Shown: positions 16,887 to 25,761 of the stretch, piece after piece
Layout of the letters: every line of letters begins with the position of its first letter
How positions within the stretch are numbered: position 1 is the stretch's first letter
Assembly (NCBI GenBank): GCA_016871335.1
Contig: VFZF01000017.1
Span: forward strand, 1-55,756
DNA length: 55,756 bases
Origin: Acidimicrobiia bacterium
GTDB taxonomy: Bacteria > Acidobacteriota > Vicinamibacteria > Vicinamibacterales > SCN-69-37
Reading direction: 5' to 3'
The notes under the pieces: model-generated
The model's database searches: none
Seen by the model: only the letters and a program-made list of their open reading frames with translations
Told to the model about the DNA's origin: nothing
Made by a program: the position numbers and the translations under genes

Positions 16887-19513
16887 AACCCGGCGCCGAG
16901 GAGCACCGCGTTGATGAACAACAGCGCGGTGGCTTCGGTGAACGCGCGGTAGTTCGGGTCTTCCGCAAACGCGATGACGTGCCCGCGTCCGACCGGGACG
17001 TGCATCAGGAACGACTTCTGCTGAACGAGGGCCTGCGCTTCGGGCCACATGAAGCCGGCGGCCACGACGCGATCCTTCGCCGCATACACGCCGACGTTGG
17101 TGCCCGCGTCGAGCTTCACCGGCATGAACATGCGAGAGCCTTCCATCACGACCTGAATCTCCTCGTCGAGGCCGGCGGAGAGCCAGTGCTCCTTGTCGAG
17201 CTTCACGCGGAGGATCGCGCCGGCGGTGCCGTCCGGCGAGCCGCGTTCAACCTTGATCGCCTCGTTGTAGTCGAACTTCTCGATGTCGATCTTGGGAGGC
17301 GTCTTTTTGTCTTCCGGCGCGCCGGCGGCCGACCCGTCGCGCTGCAGCAGGTACGTCGGCAGCAGGGCCGCACGTTCGCTGGCTGCCCAGGCAGACGCCT
17401 GGCCGATCGTGACGAGCGTGCCGCCGCGGCCGAGCCAGTCGCGCAGCCGGCGCATCTGGTCATCGTTGAAGTTGTAGTTGCCTGACGGCAACACCAGAAC
17501 GTCATACAGCGCGAGGTCAATACGGCCCATCGAGGCCGTGCGCACCGTCGTCACCGGCTGCTTCCAGCGCTGCTCCAGTGCGTACCGCGCCCAGCCGGCG
17601 GACAGGCTCGACGTTGGTGCATCCCAGGCGAGCAGCACCTTCGGTGCCTTGAGCGTCGCCACCTCGTTGCTGCCGAGCGACACGCCGCTGTCGACAAATG
17701 CCGAGTTGATCGGCAGGATCTCGATGCCATGCCTGGTGCCGGCCGCTGTGAGACGCTGCGTAAGGTCGGACACGTTGCCCTGGATGCGCACAAACACCGA
17801 GCCGCCTGGATACGCGCGACCGGCAATCGTGAACGCCCGCGGCACACTCGACATCTTCACGCCGGCCTGCAGCAGTTCCACGGCCGCTTCAGCCGCGCCG
17901 AGTCCCCACGGAATGATGTACCCGACGCTCGCGGCACCAACCGTGACCTGCGCATTCGGTGACGGCTCCCGAGGCACCAGTGTGGACTGGGTCGTCACCG
18001 GCGTCGTGTTCGGCACGATGTCGAGGTCGTACAACATCGCCAGGTTCCACGCGGTCACGTCGTAGATCTGGTCACCGAGTCCGCGCTGACGACGACGGTC
18101 CTGTTCCTTGAGGAAGGCTTCGTCCATCACGATGGACGCGTCGAGCAGGTTGCGAACGAGGCGGCCGGCCGGCTGCGCGAGCGGCACGATGAGCGAGCCG
18201 ACGGGCAACGTGCGGATGCCGATCTTGATCGCCTGATCCGCGCGGCGCACTTCGATGCCCTGCGCGGCAAGGCGTCGCGCGAGGTGCATGGCACGCGCGG
18301 GGTCGGTGCCGGCGTCGATCAGGTATTCCTTCGGGCCGGTATCCGCGAGGCGAATGGCCGACTGGCGGTACGCGAGGAAGTCGCGCAACATCGCCTCGCG
18401 GTTCTTCGCGGCCGTCACCGCTGTGGTGATCGCCGAGGTGAAGTGTTTGATGACGCCTTCACGGTAGGTCAGCACACGGCCGTCCTGCCGCTGGAACCGG
18501 AGTCCGCGCGCCGACGACATTTCGTAGGTCATGCCGATGGCGCCGTGGAACACGGGCCAGGAGTCGCCGTAGCCTGGATAAAACGCGTCGAAGACCTCGC
18601 GCACGAAGTAGCCGAAGCCGCGGCTGTCGAACACCTCGCCGTTGGCCCGGCCCATCGCGTCGAGCCACTTGCGCTGGTCCTGCGTGATGAGCGGATTGAC
18701 GGGATCGGCCGGCGGCGCAAAGTAGTACTCGCTGTCACCGCTCTGCTCGTGCAGGTCGACGGCCACCTGCGGGAAGAAGTCGAGCATGATCCTGATGCGG
18801 CCGCGCGTCTCCGGCTGCGACATCGAGAACCAGTCGCGGTTCATGTCGAACAGGTAGTGATTTGAGCGGCCACCCGGCCACGGTTCGTCGTGTTCGACAG
18901 ACGCGGGGTCAGCATCCGGCACACCGGCCGCGCGCCCCTGTTGATTGGCGGCGACAAACCGCGCCCGGCCATCCGGGTTCTGCGAGGGATCGATGAGCAC
19001 CAGGGATTCACGGAACACGGTGTCGACGTCCGCGTTCCCTTGCGCAGCCAGCAGGTGGTACGCCTCCGCTAACGCCGCATCAGCGCCCGAGATTTCATTG
19101 CCGTGCACGGAATGGAAGAGCCACGTAATGACCGGCATCTCCTTCACGAGCTGGTCCAGCTCCGCCTGGGTGGCTCCGCGGGGATCGGCCAGACGCTGCA
19201 TGCCCTTCTTGATCGCATCCAGCTGCGCGATGTGGGCCGGATTGCCGACCACCAGCACGTGCAGTGGCCGGTTCTCCCACGTGCGGGCGTATTCGATCAG
19301 TCGCGTCCGGTCTGGCGCCGCGGCATTCAGCGCCTTCAAATAGGCGGCAATGGCGTCCGGTGACGAAATCTCCTCACCATGGTCCCAGCCGAGTATGGAC
19401 TGGATGGTCGGAATCTTCGGGTCATACCGGGTGCCCGGCCACAACTCCTGCGCAAACGACAGGGCGGGCATCAGGCACAGGACAAGGGTCAGCAGCAAAC
19501 GGGCTTTGGACAT
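16883..19513 (-). CDS. secreted M14-family zinc metallopeptidase
   Basis: The product is 876 aa with a signal peptide (LLLTLVLCLMPALSFAQE). The M14 carboxypeptidase domain (about 45-380) shows the zinc motif His137-Gly-Asn-Glu140, a substrate-binding Arg region (DPSQNPDGRAR), the third zinc His (VDLHEQSG) and a catalytic Glu in MTYEMSSARG. The C-terminal 450 residues or so contain a glutamine-amidotransferase-like segment (VLVLPSGNYNFNDDQMRRL) common in large M14 proteins of this group. The start is ATG 19513 rather than 19546, because the signal peptide begins there. It is the last gene of the minus-strand run starting at 23559. Confidence 0.92.
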   Translation of the reverse strand: MSKARLLLTLVLCLMPALSFAQELWPGTRYDPKIPTIQSILGWDHGEEISSPDAIAAYLKALNAAAPDRTRLIEYARTWENRPLHVLVVGNPAHIAQLDAIKKGMQRLADPRGATQAELDQLVKEMPVITWLFHSVHGNEISGADAALAEAYHLLAAQGNADVDTVFRESLVLIDPSQNPDGRARFVAANQQGRAAGVPDADPASVEHDEPWPGGRSNHYLFDMNRDWFSMSQPETRGRIRIMLDFFPQVAVDLHEQSGDSEYYFAPPADPVNPLITQDQRKWLDAMGRANGEVFDSRGFGYFVREVFDAFYPGYGDSWPVFHGAIGMTYEMSSARGLRFQRQDGRVLTYREGVIKHFTSAITTAVTAAKNREAMLRDFLAYRQSAIRLADTGPKEYLIDAGTDPARAMHLARRLAAQGIEVRRADQAIKIGIRTLPVGSLIVPLAQPAGRLVRNLLDASIVMDEAFLKEQDRRRQRGLGDQIYDVTAWNLAMLYDLDIVPNTTPVTTQSTLVPREPSPNAQVTVGAASVGYIIPWGLGAAEAAVELLQAGVKMSSVPRAFTIAGRAYPGGSVFVRIQGNVSDLTQRLTAAGTRHGIEILPINSAFVDSGVSLGSNEVATLKAPKVLLAWDAPTSSLSAGWARYALEQRWKQPVTTVRTASMGRIDLALYDVLVLPSGNYNFNDDQMRRLRDWLGRGGTLVTIGQASAWAASERAALLPTYLLQRDGSAAGAPEDKKTPPKIDIEKFDYNEAIKVERGSPDGTAGAILRVKLDKEHWLSAGLDEEIQVVMEGSRMFMPVKLDAGTNVGVYAAKDRVVAAGFMWPEAQALVQQKSFLMHVPVGRGHVIAFAEDPNYRAFTEATALLFINAVLLGAGF

Positions 19514-19526
19514 GACACAAAGTGTA

Positions 19527-19545
19527 GTCCAGGGTCCAGGGTCCA
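19527..19545. repeat. heptamer tandem GTCCAGG
   Basis: The heptamer GTCCAGG occurs twice followed by GTCCA. The same heptamer, inverted, is present three times at 39192-39212. This array directly adjoins the palindromic repeat at 19547. Confidence 0.7.
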
Positions 19546-19546
19546 C

Positions 19547-19573
19547 GTAGGGCCCGCTGAACTTCAGCGGGCC
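19547..19573 (+). repeat. 27-bp palindromic repeat, intergenic copy
   Basis: The element starts GTAGGG and has arms GGCCCGCT and AGCGGGCC around a GAACTTC-type centre. It is one of a family also present at 31117, 31149, 32934, 36885 and 36918. It lies upstream of the M14 gene in the spacer after DUF885. Confidence 0.75.
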
Positions 19574-19614
19574 TGACTGGGCGGCACCCCGAACGCGTCC
19601 AGGAAGGCCGTGCG

Positions 19615-21243
19615 TTACTGACGCAGCATCAGCCGGCGGATCTGGGCGAACGGCAAGGCACCATGGGAGATCAGATCGTCGTGAAACGCCTTGAGCGAAA
19701 ACGCCGGGCCCTGAGCGCTCTGCAGTTCGTCCCTGAGCTTGAGGATCATCAGCTCCCCGATGATCTCGCGCCCGGGCGGTGACGGCGACTGGGAATCGCG
19801 CTGCACCTCGATGAACGAGTTGCCGGGTTCCATCCCGATGCGGTCGATATAGGCCTGCACCGCCTGATCAAACGTCATCTCGCCCTTGGCCATCTTGAGT
19901 TTGGTCAGGATGCGCTGCACACGCCACATCCGCATCTGGCGACGCGCCATCTGCGTCTTGAGATTCTCCATATGGGGCAGCGTCTCGAAATACCCCTCGT
20001 CCTCGAACAACTTCTCGAGATAAAACGACCACGACTGGCTGAAGTAGCTGCTGTTGTAGAGGCGACGCATCGGTCGCGTGACGTTGGCGCGGGCGGACGC
20101 GATCTGCACGGTGTGGCCGAGCCACTCGTGGTACGAGATCACATGCGTCCAGTACGGGTTGTAGGACTTCAGCCGGCTGAGCTTCTCCTCAGGCGTCAGG
20201 CGATCTTCCAGGGGCGTCAGGATGTAGAAGCCTGACTGCATGCCGTCGATCGTCGGACCCGATGTCGCGCCGCCGAACGACAACGTCCGCCGCGCCATCG
20301 GTGGTGACAGCCGCGCACCGTAGCGCAGGTAATCGGGGATCGTCACGACGTGTTGCCCGGGTCCACGGAGCCAGTCACTCGCCAGGTCGACGTATTTCTG
20401 CGCCATCGGGATGACTTCCTCCCACGGCGGCGCCTCGTCTTTCATCACCTCCCAGGCCGTCCGCAGATCGCCGCTCGGATGAATGCGCTTCGCCAGCGCC
20501 TCCATCTCCGCCCACAACTTCCGATCTTCGGCCTCCGCCACACGGATCATCGCGTCCACGCCGTAGTCGTCCAGCTGCTCGTGCACAAACTGGTAGAACT
20601 CAATCTGCGCGGGCGTCCAGGTCGGTGGTCGTGTTGACCGCGGCAGCAGCACTTTCTCCAGCCACGCCTCATGCTCCCGAATGACCGGCACGGCCTCCCT
20701 GCAGGCCGCCAGAAACTCCGCTCTCAACGCGGCATTGGAGATCTCGAGCGCCGCCACTTCCTTCTCAAGCATCGTCCTCGCGTAGTACGCCTGATACTGC
20801 GCGTTCTCCGTCCACGTCCGCGCGGGCGTGGTGAGCCGATCACGATTTGTCTTGATCGACGCGGCGAGTCCTCGCAGCTGTGTGATCGCCGACCGGACGT
20901 TCACCTCCGGCAGTGCGCCGTCGCGGAGGAACAGTCCGCTGACGGCACCAACGTTGATGACCCCGGCCGCGTTGACCTCCCACTGGCGAAGCTCGGCCTG
21001 TTCCCACTGGCGGGTGCGCGCATGCGACTGAAGCAGGTCGTAGTCCACCTGATCGTCGAGGTCGAGAGTCGCACGATTGATTCGATCGAGGCCGGCCAGG
21101 ATCGGCGCCCACTCGGCGTCACGGACGGTCTGGGCCTTCGTGATGAGCGCGGCCAGGTCGGCATTATTTGCCGCAGGCGCCTGCCGGGCTGCAGGGACCG
21201 CGACAAGACAAAGTGCGAGAACGAGGGGGATACTCCGCACCAT
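19615..21243 (-). CDS. secreted DUF885 family protein, probable metallopeptidase
   Basis: The product is 542 aa with a signal peptide (SIPLVLALCLVAVPAARQAP). DUF885 proteins are alpha-helical and resemble M2/M32-type zinc peptidases. Here the candidate zinc motif is His372-Glu373-x-x-x-His377 (HEWLGH), followed about 45 residues later by a glutamate-rich helix (EKLFEDEGYFE). Many relatives have HExxPGH, so Leu in place of Pro is a minor variant. It starts 9 bp after the YjbQ-fusion stop and is probably co-transcribed with it. Peptidase activity is inferred, not shown. Confidence 0.85.
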   Translation of the reverse strand: MVRSIPLVLALCLVAVPAARQAPAANNADLAALITKAQTVRDAEWAPILAGLDRINRATLDLDDQVDYDLLQSHARTRQWEQAELRQWEVNAAGVINVGAVSGLFLRDGALPEVNVRSAITQLRGLAASIKTNRDRLTTPARTWTENAQYQAYYARTMLEKEVAALEISNAALRAEFLAACREAVPVIREHEAWLEKVLLPRSTRPPTWTPAQIEFYQFVHEQLDDYGVDAMIRVAEAEDRKLWAEMEALAKRIHPSGDLRTAWEVMKDEAPPWEEVIPMAQKYVDLASDWLRGPGQHVVTIPDYLRYGARLSPPMARRTLSFGGATSGPTIDGMQSGFYILTPLEDRLTPEEKLSRLKSYNPYWTHVISYHEWLGHTVQIASARANVTRPMRRLYNSSYFSQSWSFYLEKLFEDEGYFETLPHMENLKTQMARRQMRMWRVQRILTKLKMAKGEMTFDQAVQAYIDRIGMEPGNSFIEVQRDSQSPSPPGREIIGELMILKLRDELQSAQGPAFSLKAFHDDLISHGALPFAQIRRLMLRQ

Positions 21244-21252
21244 GCGGAGAGT

Positions 21253-22317
21253 CTATTCGAAACGCGTAAGGACGACGTCGATGCGGCGCACTTCGTTGCG
21301 GGCCGGGCGCCACTGCACCAGAATCGGCGACTGATACTGGCCCTGGACGAGTTCGCCACGGCCTTCCGACTTGGCGTCGGAGATCAGCAGGTCGATGGAC
21401 CGGCGCATGCGGAGGAACCGTGACGCCGGCGCTTCGAGACTGCGCGCGACCAGCTTCTCGATGCGGGACGTGTGCAGGCCGAGGGAATCGAGCAGCTGAT
21501 TGATCGCGCGCACAAGATCGTACTGCGCGTAGCCGATTGCCTTGGCCGGCACAGCGCGGGGATCGTTCCACGCGTGACGCACCTTCTCGCGGGCGAAGCG
21601 CAGCGGGTTCTGCAGCACCTCGGCGAGGTCGTGCTTCATCAGCAAGGTTTCGTATTCGTTGACGGTCAGGCTCGCGAACTGTTCGTTGGTCGCCAGTTCA
21701 CACCGCACACGGCCTTTGGTCACGCCGTGCATCCGGACCAGCTCCGACACTTCGTCGAAGAATCCCACGCGCGACTCGCGCAGGTTGACCGCATCGATTG
21801 AATGTGTGGAGACCGGCACCGGCAATGTCACCCGCGCCACTTCCACTTCGTGGTCGTAGCCGACAACGCGCGCGGTGCGGCGGCGGGGCGTGCCCTTGTA
21901 GACGCCGTCAAAGTCGACAAAGTAGATGGGCGCCGGACGCTGCGCGTCACCGACGATGCAGGCGCGGATGCCGCCGCCCATGAAGGCCAGATGCGAATCG
22001 GCGTTGGTCGGCTCGACCGCCTTCTGCTCGGGCGCCAGTTCATCACGCAGCTCGAGCTGGTCGTGACGATACCCCGCGCCTTCCGGGAACACCGTGCGGA
22101 ACACATCGAGGTAGGGACCGACCGACCCGAAGCGTGCGATCAGGCGCGCGGCAAGACTTTGTGGGAGAAACCCGGCGGTCGAATGCTCCGACGCGCAGAA
22201 CCAGTGGCGATACCCCTGCGCGGCGTCTCCATGGACCTCTGCCGTACGGGCCCGGACGTCGACGACGTCCAAACGGGCTCGAGGAGTAATGGGCAGGGCC
22301 AGTTCTATCGGTGACAC
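21253..22317 (-). CDS. YjbQ/UPF0047-like domain fused to a novel C-terminal domain
   Basis: The product is 354 aa. Residues 1-157 resemble the YjbQ (UPF0047) fold: His45-Ser-Thr-Ala (family HTTA/HTSA), Tyr83-x-His85-Asp, Asn105-x-x-Ser-His109 and a closing strand IYFVDFDGVYKGTPRRRTAR. YjbQ proteins have been linked to thiamine-phosphate synthase side activity. Free-standing members are only about 140 aa. Residues 160-354 form a second, mostly helical domain that I do not recognise (NEYETLLMKHDLAEVLQNPL; VPAKAIGYAQYDLVRAINQL). I chose GTG 22317 because the frame further upstream (to 22605) lies inside the SDR gene and translates low-complexity DNA. It sits between the SDR and DUF885 genes. Confidence 0.6.
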   Translation of the reverse strand: MSPIELALPITPRARLDVVDVRARTAEVHGDAAQGYRHWFCASEHSTAGFLPQSLAARLIARFGSVGPYLDVFRTVFPEGAGYRHDQLELRDELAPEQKAVEPTNADSHLAFMGGGIRACIVGDAQRPAPIYFVDFDGVYKGTPRRRTARVVGYDHEVEVARVTLPVPVSTHSIDAVNLRESRVGFFDEVSELVRMHGVTKGRVRCELATNEQFASLTVNEYETLLMKHDLAEVLQNPLRFAREKVRHAWNDPRAVPAKAIGYAQYDLVRAINQLLDSLGLHTSRIEKLVARSLEAPASRFLRMRRSIDLLISDAKSEGRGELVQGQYQSPILVQWRPARNEVRRIDVVLTRFE

Positions 22318-22339
22318 GCGCAATGACCTTCGAGCAGAG

Positions 22340-22390
22340 AGCTTACCACGCACCCATCCGCCCACCTGCCCACCTGCCCATCCACCCACC
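22340..22390. repeat. low-complexity C-rich 8-mer tandem
   Basis: The spacer between the SDR stop and the YjbQ-like gene is made of CCACCTGC and related 8-mers (CCGCCCA, CCTGCCCA twice, TCCACCCA). It is strongly strand-asymmetric, with almost no G on the plus strand. It belongs with the other short tandem arrays of the window. Confidence 0.55.
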
Positions 22391-22393
22391 CCA

Positions 22394-23182
22394 TCAGCAC
22401 AGCCCCTTGATCCAGCCGCCGTCGACCGCGATGGACTGGGCCGTGATGTAGCTGGCGCGGTCTGAGGCGAGAAACGCCGCCAGAGCCGCGAATTCCCGGG
22501 GTTCGCCGAGCCGGCGCATCGGAATCTCCGCTTCCCAGCGACCGGCCACCGCTTCGGGTGTGGTTCCGCCGGACTTGGCCATCTGGGCAGCCAGGTCCAC
22601 CACACGCTCGGTTCTGGTGTAGCCGGGCATCAGCGTGTTCACGGTGACGCCATCGGCGGCGACCTCGTTGGCGAGCGTGCGCGCGAGCCCCATGACCGCG
22701 GCACGGAGGCTGTTGGACAACATCAAGCCGTCCACCGGCTGCTTCGCCGCGATGGACGTCACGTTGAGAATCCGGCCCCACTTCCGCCCCCGCATGTCCG
22801 GCAGCACAGCGCGGACGAGGTTCACGGTGCTGGCGAGCAGCAGCCGTGCGGCCTGATCCCAGTCTTCAGGGGTCAGCACGTCGAACGCACCCGACCGCGG
22901 ACCGCCGGAGTTGGTCACAAGAATGTCGACAGGCCCCCACGCCTTCCGGACGTCATCCACCAGCCTCGTGACATCGGCCGGGTTGGACACGTCGGCGACC
23001 ACGCCCATCGCGCGGCCGCCGGCGTCCACGATCTCGGCGACCGTCTTGTCGAGCGCGGCTTGCCCGCGCGCACAGATAGCGACGCGCGCGCCTTCAGCCG
23101 CAAGTTCGAGCGCCACCGCCCGCCCCAGCCCCTTGCTGCCCGCAGTGACCAGCGCCACCCGATCCCGAAGTCCGAGGTCCAT
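22394..23182 (-). CDS. SDR-family oxidoreductase with altered catalytic motif
   Basis: The product is 262 aa with a Rossmann fold: TAGSKGLGRAVALELAA for NAD(P) binding, VADVSN, and NSGG in place of NNAG. The catalytic Ser is in LNVTSIAAKQP, but the YxxxK pair reads SxxxR (LSNSLRAAVMG). The C-terminus DGGWIKGLC is typical of FabG-like proteins. This variant fits a subgroup of FabG-like proteins in which Tyr/Lys are replaced, so ordinary ketoreductase chemistry is doubtful. The start follows the cupin stop by 2 bp, so both are in one operon. Confidence 0.85.
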   Translation of the reverse strand: MDLGLRDRVALVTAGSKGLGRAVALELAAEGARVAICARGQAALDKTVAEIVDAGGRAMGVVADVSNPADVTRLVDDVRKAWGPVDILVTNSGGPRSGAFDVLTPEDWDQAARLLLASTVNLVRAVLPDMRGRKWGRILNVTSIAAKQPVDGLMLSNSLRAAVMGLARTLANEVAADGVTVNTLMPGYTRTERVVDLAAQMAKSGGTTPEAVAGRWEAEIPMRRLGEPREFAALAAFLASDRASYITAQSIAVDGGWIKGLC

Positions 23183-23184
23183 GG

Positions 23185-23559
23185 CTATTTCCTCAGGTAG
23201 TCGTCAGTCTTCGCGATCCAGTCGGCCCGGGGCGGACTGAACACGTCTACATCAAGCGTGTCCTCAAGCGCCACGGCCTTGTGCCACACCCACGACGGAA
23301 TGTGCAGCACTTCACCGGCGCGGATCACGACTTCCTTCTTCTCATCCTCGCCGATGTAGAAATGCAGCGCGCCTTCGAGCACGTACGTCAGCTGCTCGTT
23401 TTCATGCTGATGCCGCGGCACCACGCACCCCTTCTTGAGGTACACGTGCGCCAGCATCATGCGGTCGCCGGTGATGAGACGACGGTCGAGCAGGTCGGTG
23501 ACCTTCTCCTTCTCCATGTCGTCCCAGCGGTAAAACGTCACGTCCTTCACGTCAGCCAC
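23185..23559 (-). CDS. small cupin-domain protein
   Basis: The product is 124 aa with one cupin-2 barrel. The metal-site motif is present (PRHQHENEQLTYVLEGALHF, then PSWVWHKAVALED). GTG 23559 is chosen because GGAGG lies 6 nt upstream; the open frame extends to 23625 without one. It is the first gene of the minus-strand run (cupin, SDR, YjbQ-like, DUF885, M14), 64 bp from the divergent gene at 23624. It could be a small-molecule isomerase or dioxygenase, or a binding protein for the SDR's substrate; nothing in the sequence decides. Confidence 0.85.
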   Translation of the reverse strand: MADVKDVTFYRWDDMEKEKVTDLLDRRLITGDRMMLAHVYLKKGCVVPRHQHENEQLTYVLEGALHFYIGEDEKKEVVIRAGEVLHIPSWVWHKAVALEDTLDVDVFSPPRADWIAKTDDYLRK

Positions 23560-23623
23560 GATGTGCCTCCAGCGAAAGAATACCCCGCCTGACTCGGAAG
23601 TTGGAATCGCACAGTCTCTCGCC

Positions 23624-24286
23624 ATGCTTCAGCGGATCCCTCACCTCCCGGCCCTCGTCGTGTGCCTGCTGGCCGGCCTGACGGTCACCACTGCCCAGAA
23701 CGCGTCGACGGGTGATCCCGGCGGTGTCGCCAGGGGACTCCACCAGTTGTTTCTGCACGACGCGTGCACGGGTGAGTTCGCGCCGCAGCCCGATACATGT
23801 CTGCACAAGCAGTTGATTGAAAAGACAGTCACCGTGGGCGGCAAAGCCGGCGTCGTCTACGACGTGCGCCTTCGTGTCCGCGGGTTGTTTGAACCGACGA
23901 CGATCCGGGAGGGGGAGACGCCGGATCCAGCGCATCCCTACTACCAGGTGGGCGGTACGATTCGGGCGCGCGATTGGTCGGCGTGGCATATCGAAGTGTC
24001 GGAACCGAAACAGACGTACTGGCTCAACCACTATCCGCGCGTCGGTCACATCATCTATCGCGAGGATTTCGAAGCCACGATTCCCATGGCCGCCGGCGCC
24101 ATGGTGACCGTGCGTGTGGTCGATGGCAACGACCGGCAGATGGACAACGCCGAAGCCGGTTTACCCGATCGGATGCAGGTCATCCAGGGCGTCACTGACA
24201 CGCCGCTCGACGGACAGATGCTCCGTCTGGATGTTCTGCGCGTGACGGCCTGGTATCAGGATCAGGAACCGCCCAAGGTCAGATAA
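23624..24286 (+). CDS. secreted protein of unknown function
   Basis: The product is 220 aa from ATG 23624, with a signal peptide (PALVVCLLAGLTVTTAQ). The mature part is beta-rich with many Trp and Tyr (ARDWSAWHIEVSEPKQTYWL; YPRVGHIIYREDFEATIPMA), like a carbohydrate-binding or jelly-roll module. Two cysteines near the N-terminus (HDACTGEF, PDTCLHKQ) may pair. The next gene, a serine hydrolase, starts 10 bp after its stop, so they are probably one unit. I do not recognise a named family. Confidence 0.65.
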   Translation: MLQRIPHLPALVVCLLAGLTVTTAQNASTGDPGGVARGLHQLFLHDACTGEFAPQPDTCLHKQLIEKTVTVGGKAGVVYDVRLRVRGLFEPTTIREGETPDPAHPYYQVGGTIRARDWSAWHIEVSEPKQTYWLNHYPRVGHIIYREDFEATIPMAAGAMVTVRVVDGNDRQMDNAEAGLPDRMQVIQGVTDTPLDGQMLRLDVLRVTAWYQDQEPPKVR

Positions 24287-24296
24287 ACTTCGGTGC

Positions 24297-25748
24297 ATGC
24301 GACAGGTACTCCTGATCACCATTCTGGTCGTCTCGGTGGCTATTCCCGTCGTGGCGCAACGTGGTGGCGGCGCGCAGACCTACGACTACTGGGCTCCCCA
24401 ACGCGAGATGATTCGCTACGGGCAGCAGGCCATCTTCATGTGCAACGGCCTGTTCACGTCGAACCGAACACTCGAACAGGTGTTTGCACACGAACTGAAG
24501 TTCCTGCCCACTCCGGTCGGCACGGTCCAGGGGGGCAACTATGTCATCGACCGCGAGCGCAAAGCCGTAGCCATCGGCAAGCCGGGCGGACCGACACCGG
24601 TGATGCGTGCCGCATTCCGCGAAGGCATCGGATGCATCATCCTCGCGCCGAATCAGACGCTCGACTCGATCGAGAGCCTGCCGACGATCACCACGCCGCC
24701 ACCGGCCGGGAACCCGGCCACGATCGCCTGGCCCGACGGCGACCTGGTCTCGACGCAGCCGCGTCCCGCAGGTGTTGATGCGGCAAAGCTTCAGGCCGCG
24801 TCCGACTGGGCATTCAACCGGCCCTCACCCGAACAGGACACACTCAGCCTGCTTGTCGTGCACAAGGGCCGCATCATTCATGAACGCTACGCCGATGGCG
24901 TCGACATGACGACGCGGACGCGGACGTGGTCAACGGCCAAGAGCATCGCGTCGACCTTGATCGGCATGCTCGTCGACCAGGGGAAGCTCTCGCTCGACGC
25001 CCCCCTGCCCATCGACTGGCTGCCGCGGACCACTGCAGGCGTCACGGATCCGCGATCGGCAATCACGCTGCGACATGTGCTGCACATGTCGAGCGGACTC
25101 GAGACGATCGACAACGATGGACTCGAGTACGCCACCGGCTCAGGGATGTCCTACTGGGCAGGCGCAAGCTCGATCGAAGGCGCGCGCAGCCGCGCGCTCA
25201 TCCGCGAGCCGGGAACGGCCTGGGACTACGAAAACTACGACACCATTCTCGCGATCTACGCGATGAAACTCGCGCTCGGCAGTGACGCGGCGTATCACGA
25301 GTTCCCACGCACGGCGCTCTTCGACAAGATCGGCATGCGCAACACGCTGGTAAGCACCGACCGCTTCGGGGACTTCATCTTCAGCAGCCAGATCTACACC
25401 AACGCACGCGACCTCGCGCGACTGGGCCTGCTCTATCTCAACAACGGCGTGTGGAACGGCCAACGCCTGCTCTCCCAGGAGTGGGTCAACTTCGTGCGCA
25501 CGCCGGCACCGGCGACCAGGACTCGCGGCAATCAGTACGGCGGTCACTTCTGGCTGGTGCCCGATGACCGTATGGATGTGCCGAAAGACGCGTATGCCAC
25601 CAACGGCAACCGCGGCCAATTCACGATGATCGTCCCCTCGCACGACCTCGTCATCGTCCGTCGCGGCCTCGACTATGGCCGGCAGGGATTCAACTACTGG
25701 GACCTGACGCGCGAAGTGATCAAGGCGATTGACGCGCCGGTGAGGTAG
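24297..25748 (+). CDS. exported serine hydrolase (beta-lactamase fold, NylB-like)
   Basis: The product is 483 aa with a signal peptide (QVLLITILVVSVAIPVVAQR). An N-terminal region of about 140 residues precedes the hydrolase domain. The active site shows Ser212-x-x-Lys215 (STAKS) and Tyr311-x-Asn313 (YEN). The C-terminal part (NGNRGQFTMIVPSHDLVIVR) is as in 6-aminohexanoate-dimer hydrolases and related esterases. It lies 10 bp downstream of the secreted beta-rich protein. It is the second such hydrolase in the window and is not closely similar to the one at 11580. Confidence 0.9.
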   Translation: MRQVLLITILVVSVAIPVVAQRGGGAQTYDYWAPQREMIRYGQQAIFMCNGLFTSNRTLEQVFAHELKFLPTPVGTVQGGNYVIDRERKAVAIGKPGGPTPVMRAAFREGIGCIILAPNQTLDSIESLPTITTPPPAGNPATIAWPDGDLVSTQPRPAGVDAAKLQAASDWAFNRPSPEQDTLSLLVVHKGRIIHERYADGVDMTTRTRTWSTAKSIASTLIGMLVDQGKLSLDAPLPIDWLPRTTAGVTDPRSAITLRHVLHMSSGLETIDNDGLEYATGSGMSYWAGASSIEGARSRALIREPGTAWDYENYDTILAIYAMKLALGSDAAYHEFPRTALFDKIGMRNTLVSTDRFGDFIFSSQIYTNARDLARLGLLYLNNGVWNGQRLLSQEWVNFVRTPAPATRTRGNQYGGHFWLVPDDRMDVPKDAYATNGNRGQFTMIVPSHDLVIVRRGLDYGRQGFNYWDLTREVIKAIDAPVR

Positions 25749-25761
25749 CCTGGGGCACCCC

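Noticed and set aside
22318-22605. N-terminal extension of the YjbQ-like protein
   Set aside because: It overlaps the SDR gene and translates low-complexity G-rich DNA; the YjbQ-like domain begins right after GTG 22317.
16883-23559. A dedicated biosynthetic gene cluster
   Set aside because: Although five genes share a strand, only cupin-SDR and YjbQ-DUF885 are tightly spaced; two spacers are filled with repeats and no core biosynthetic enzyme is present.
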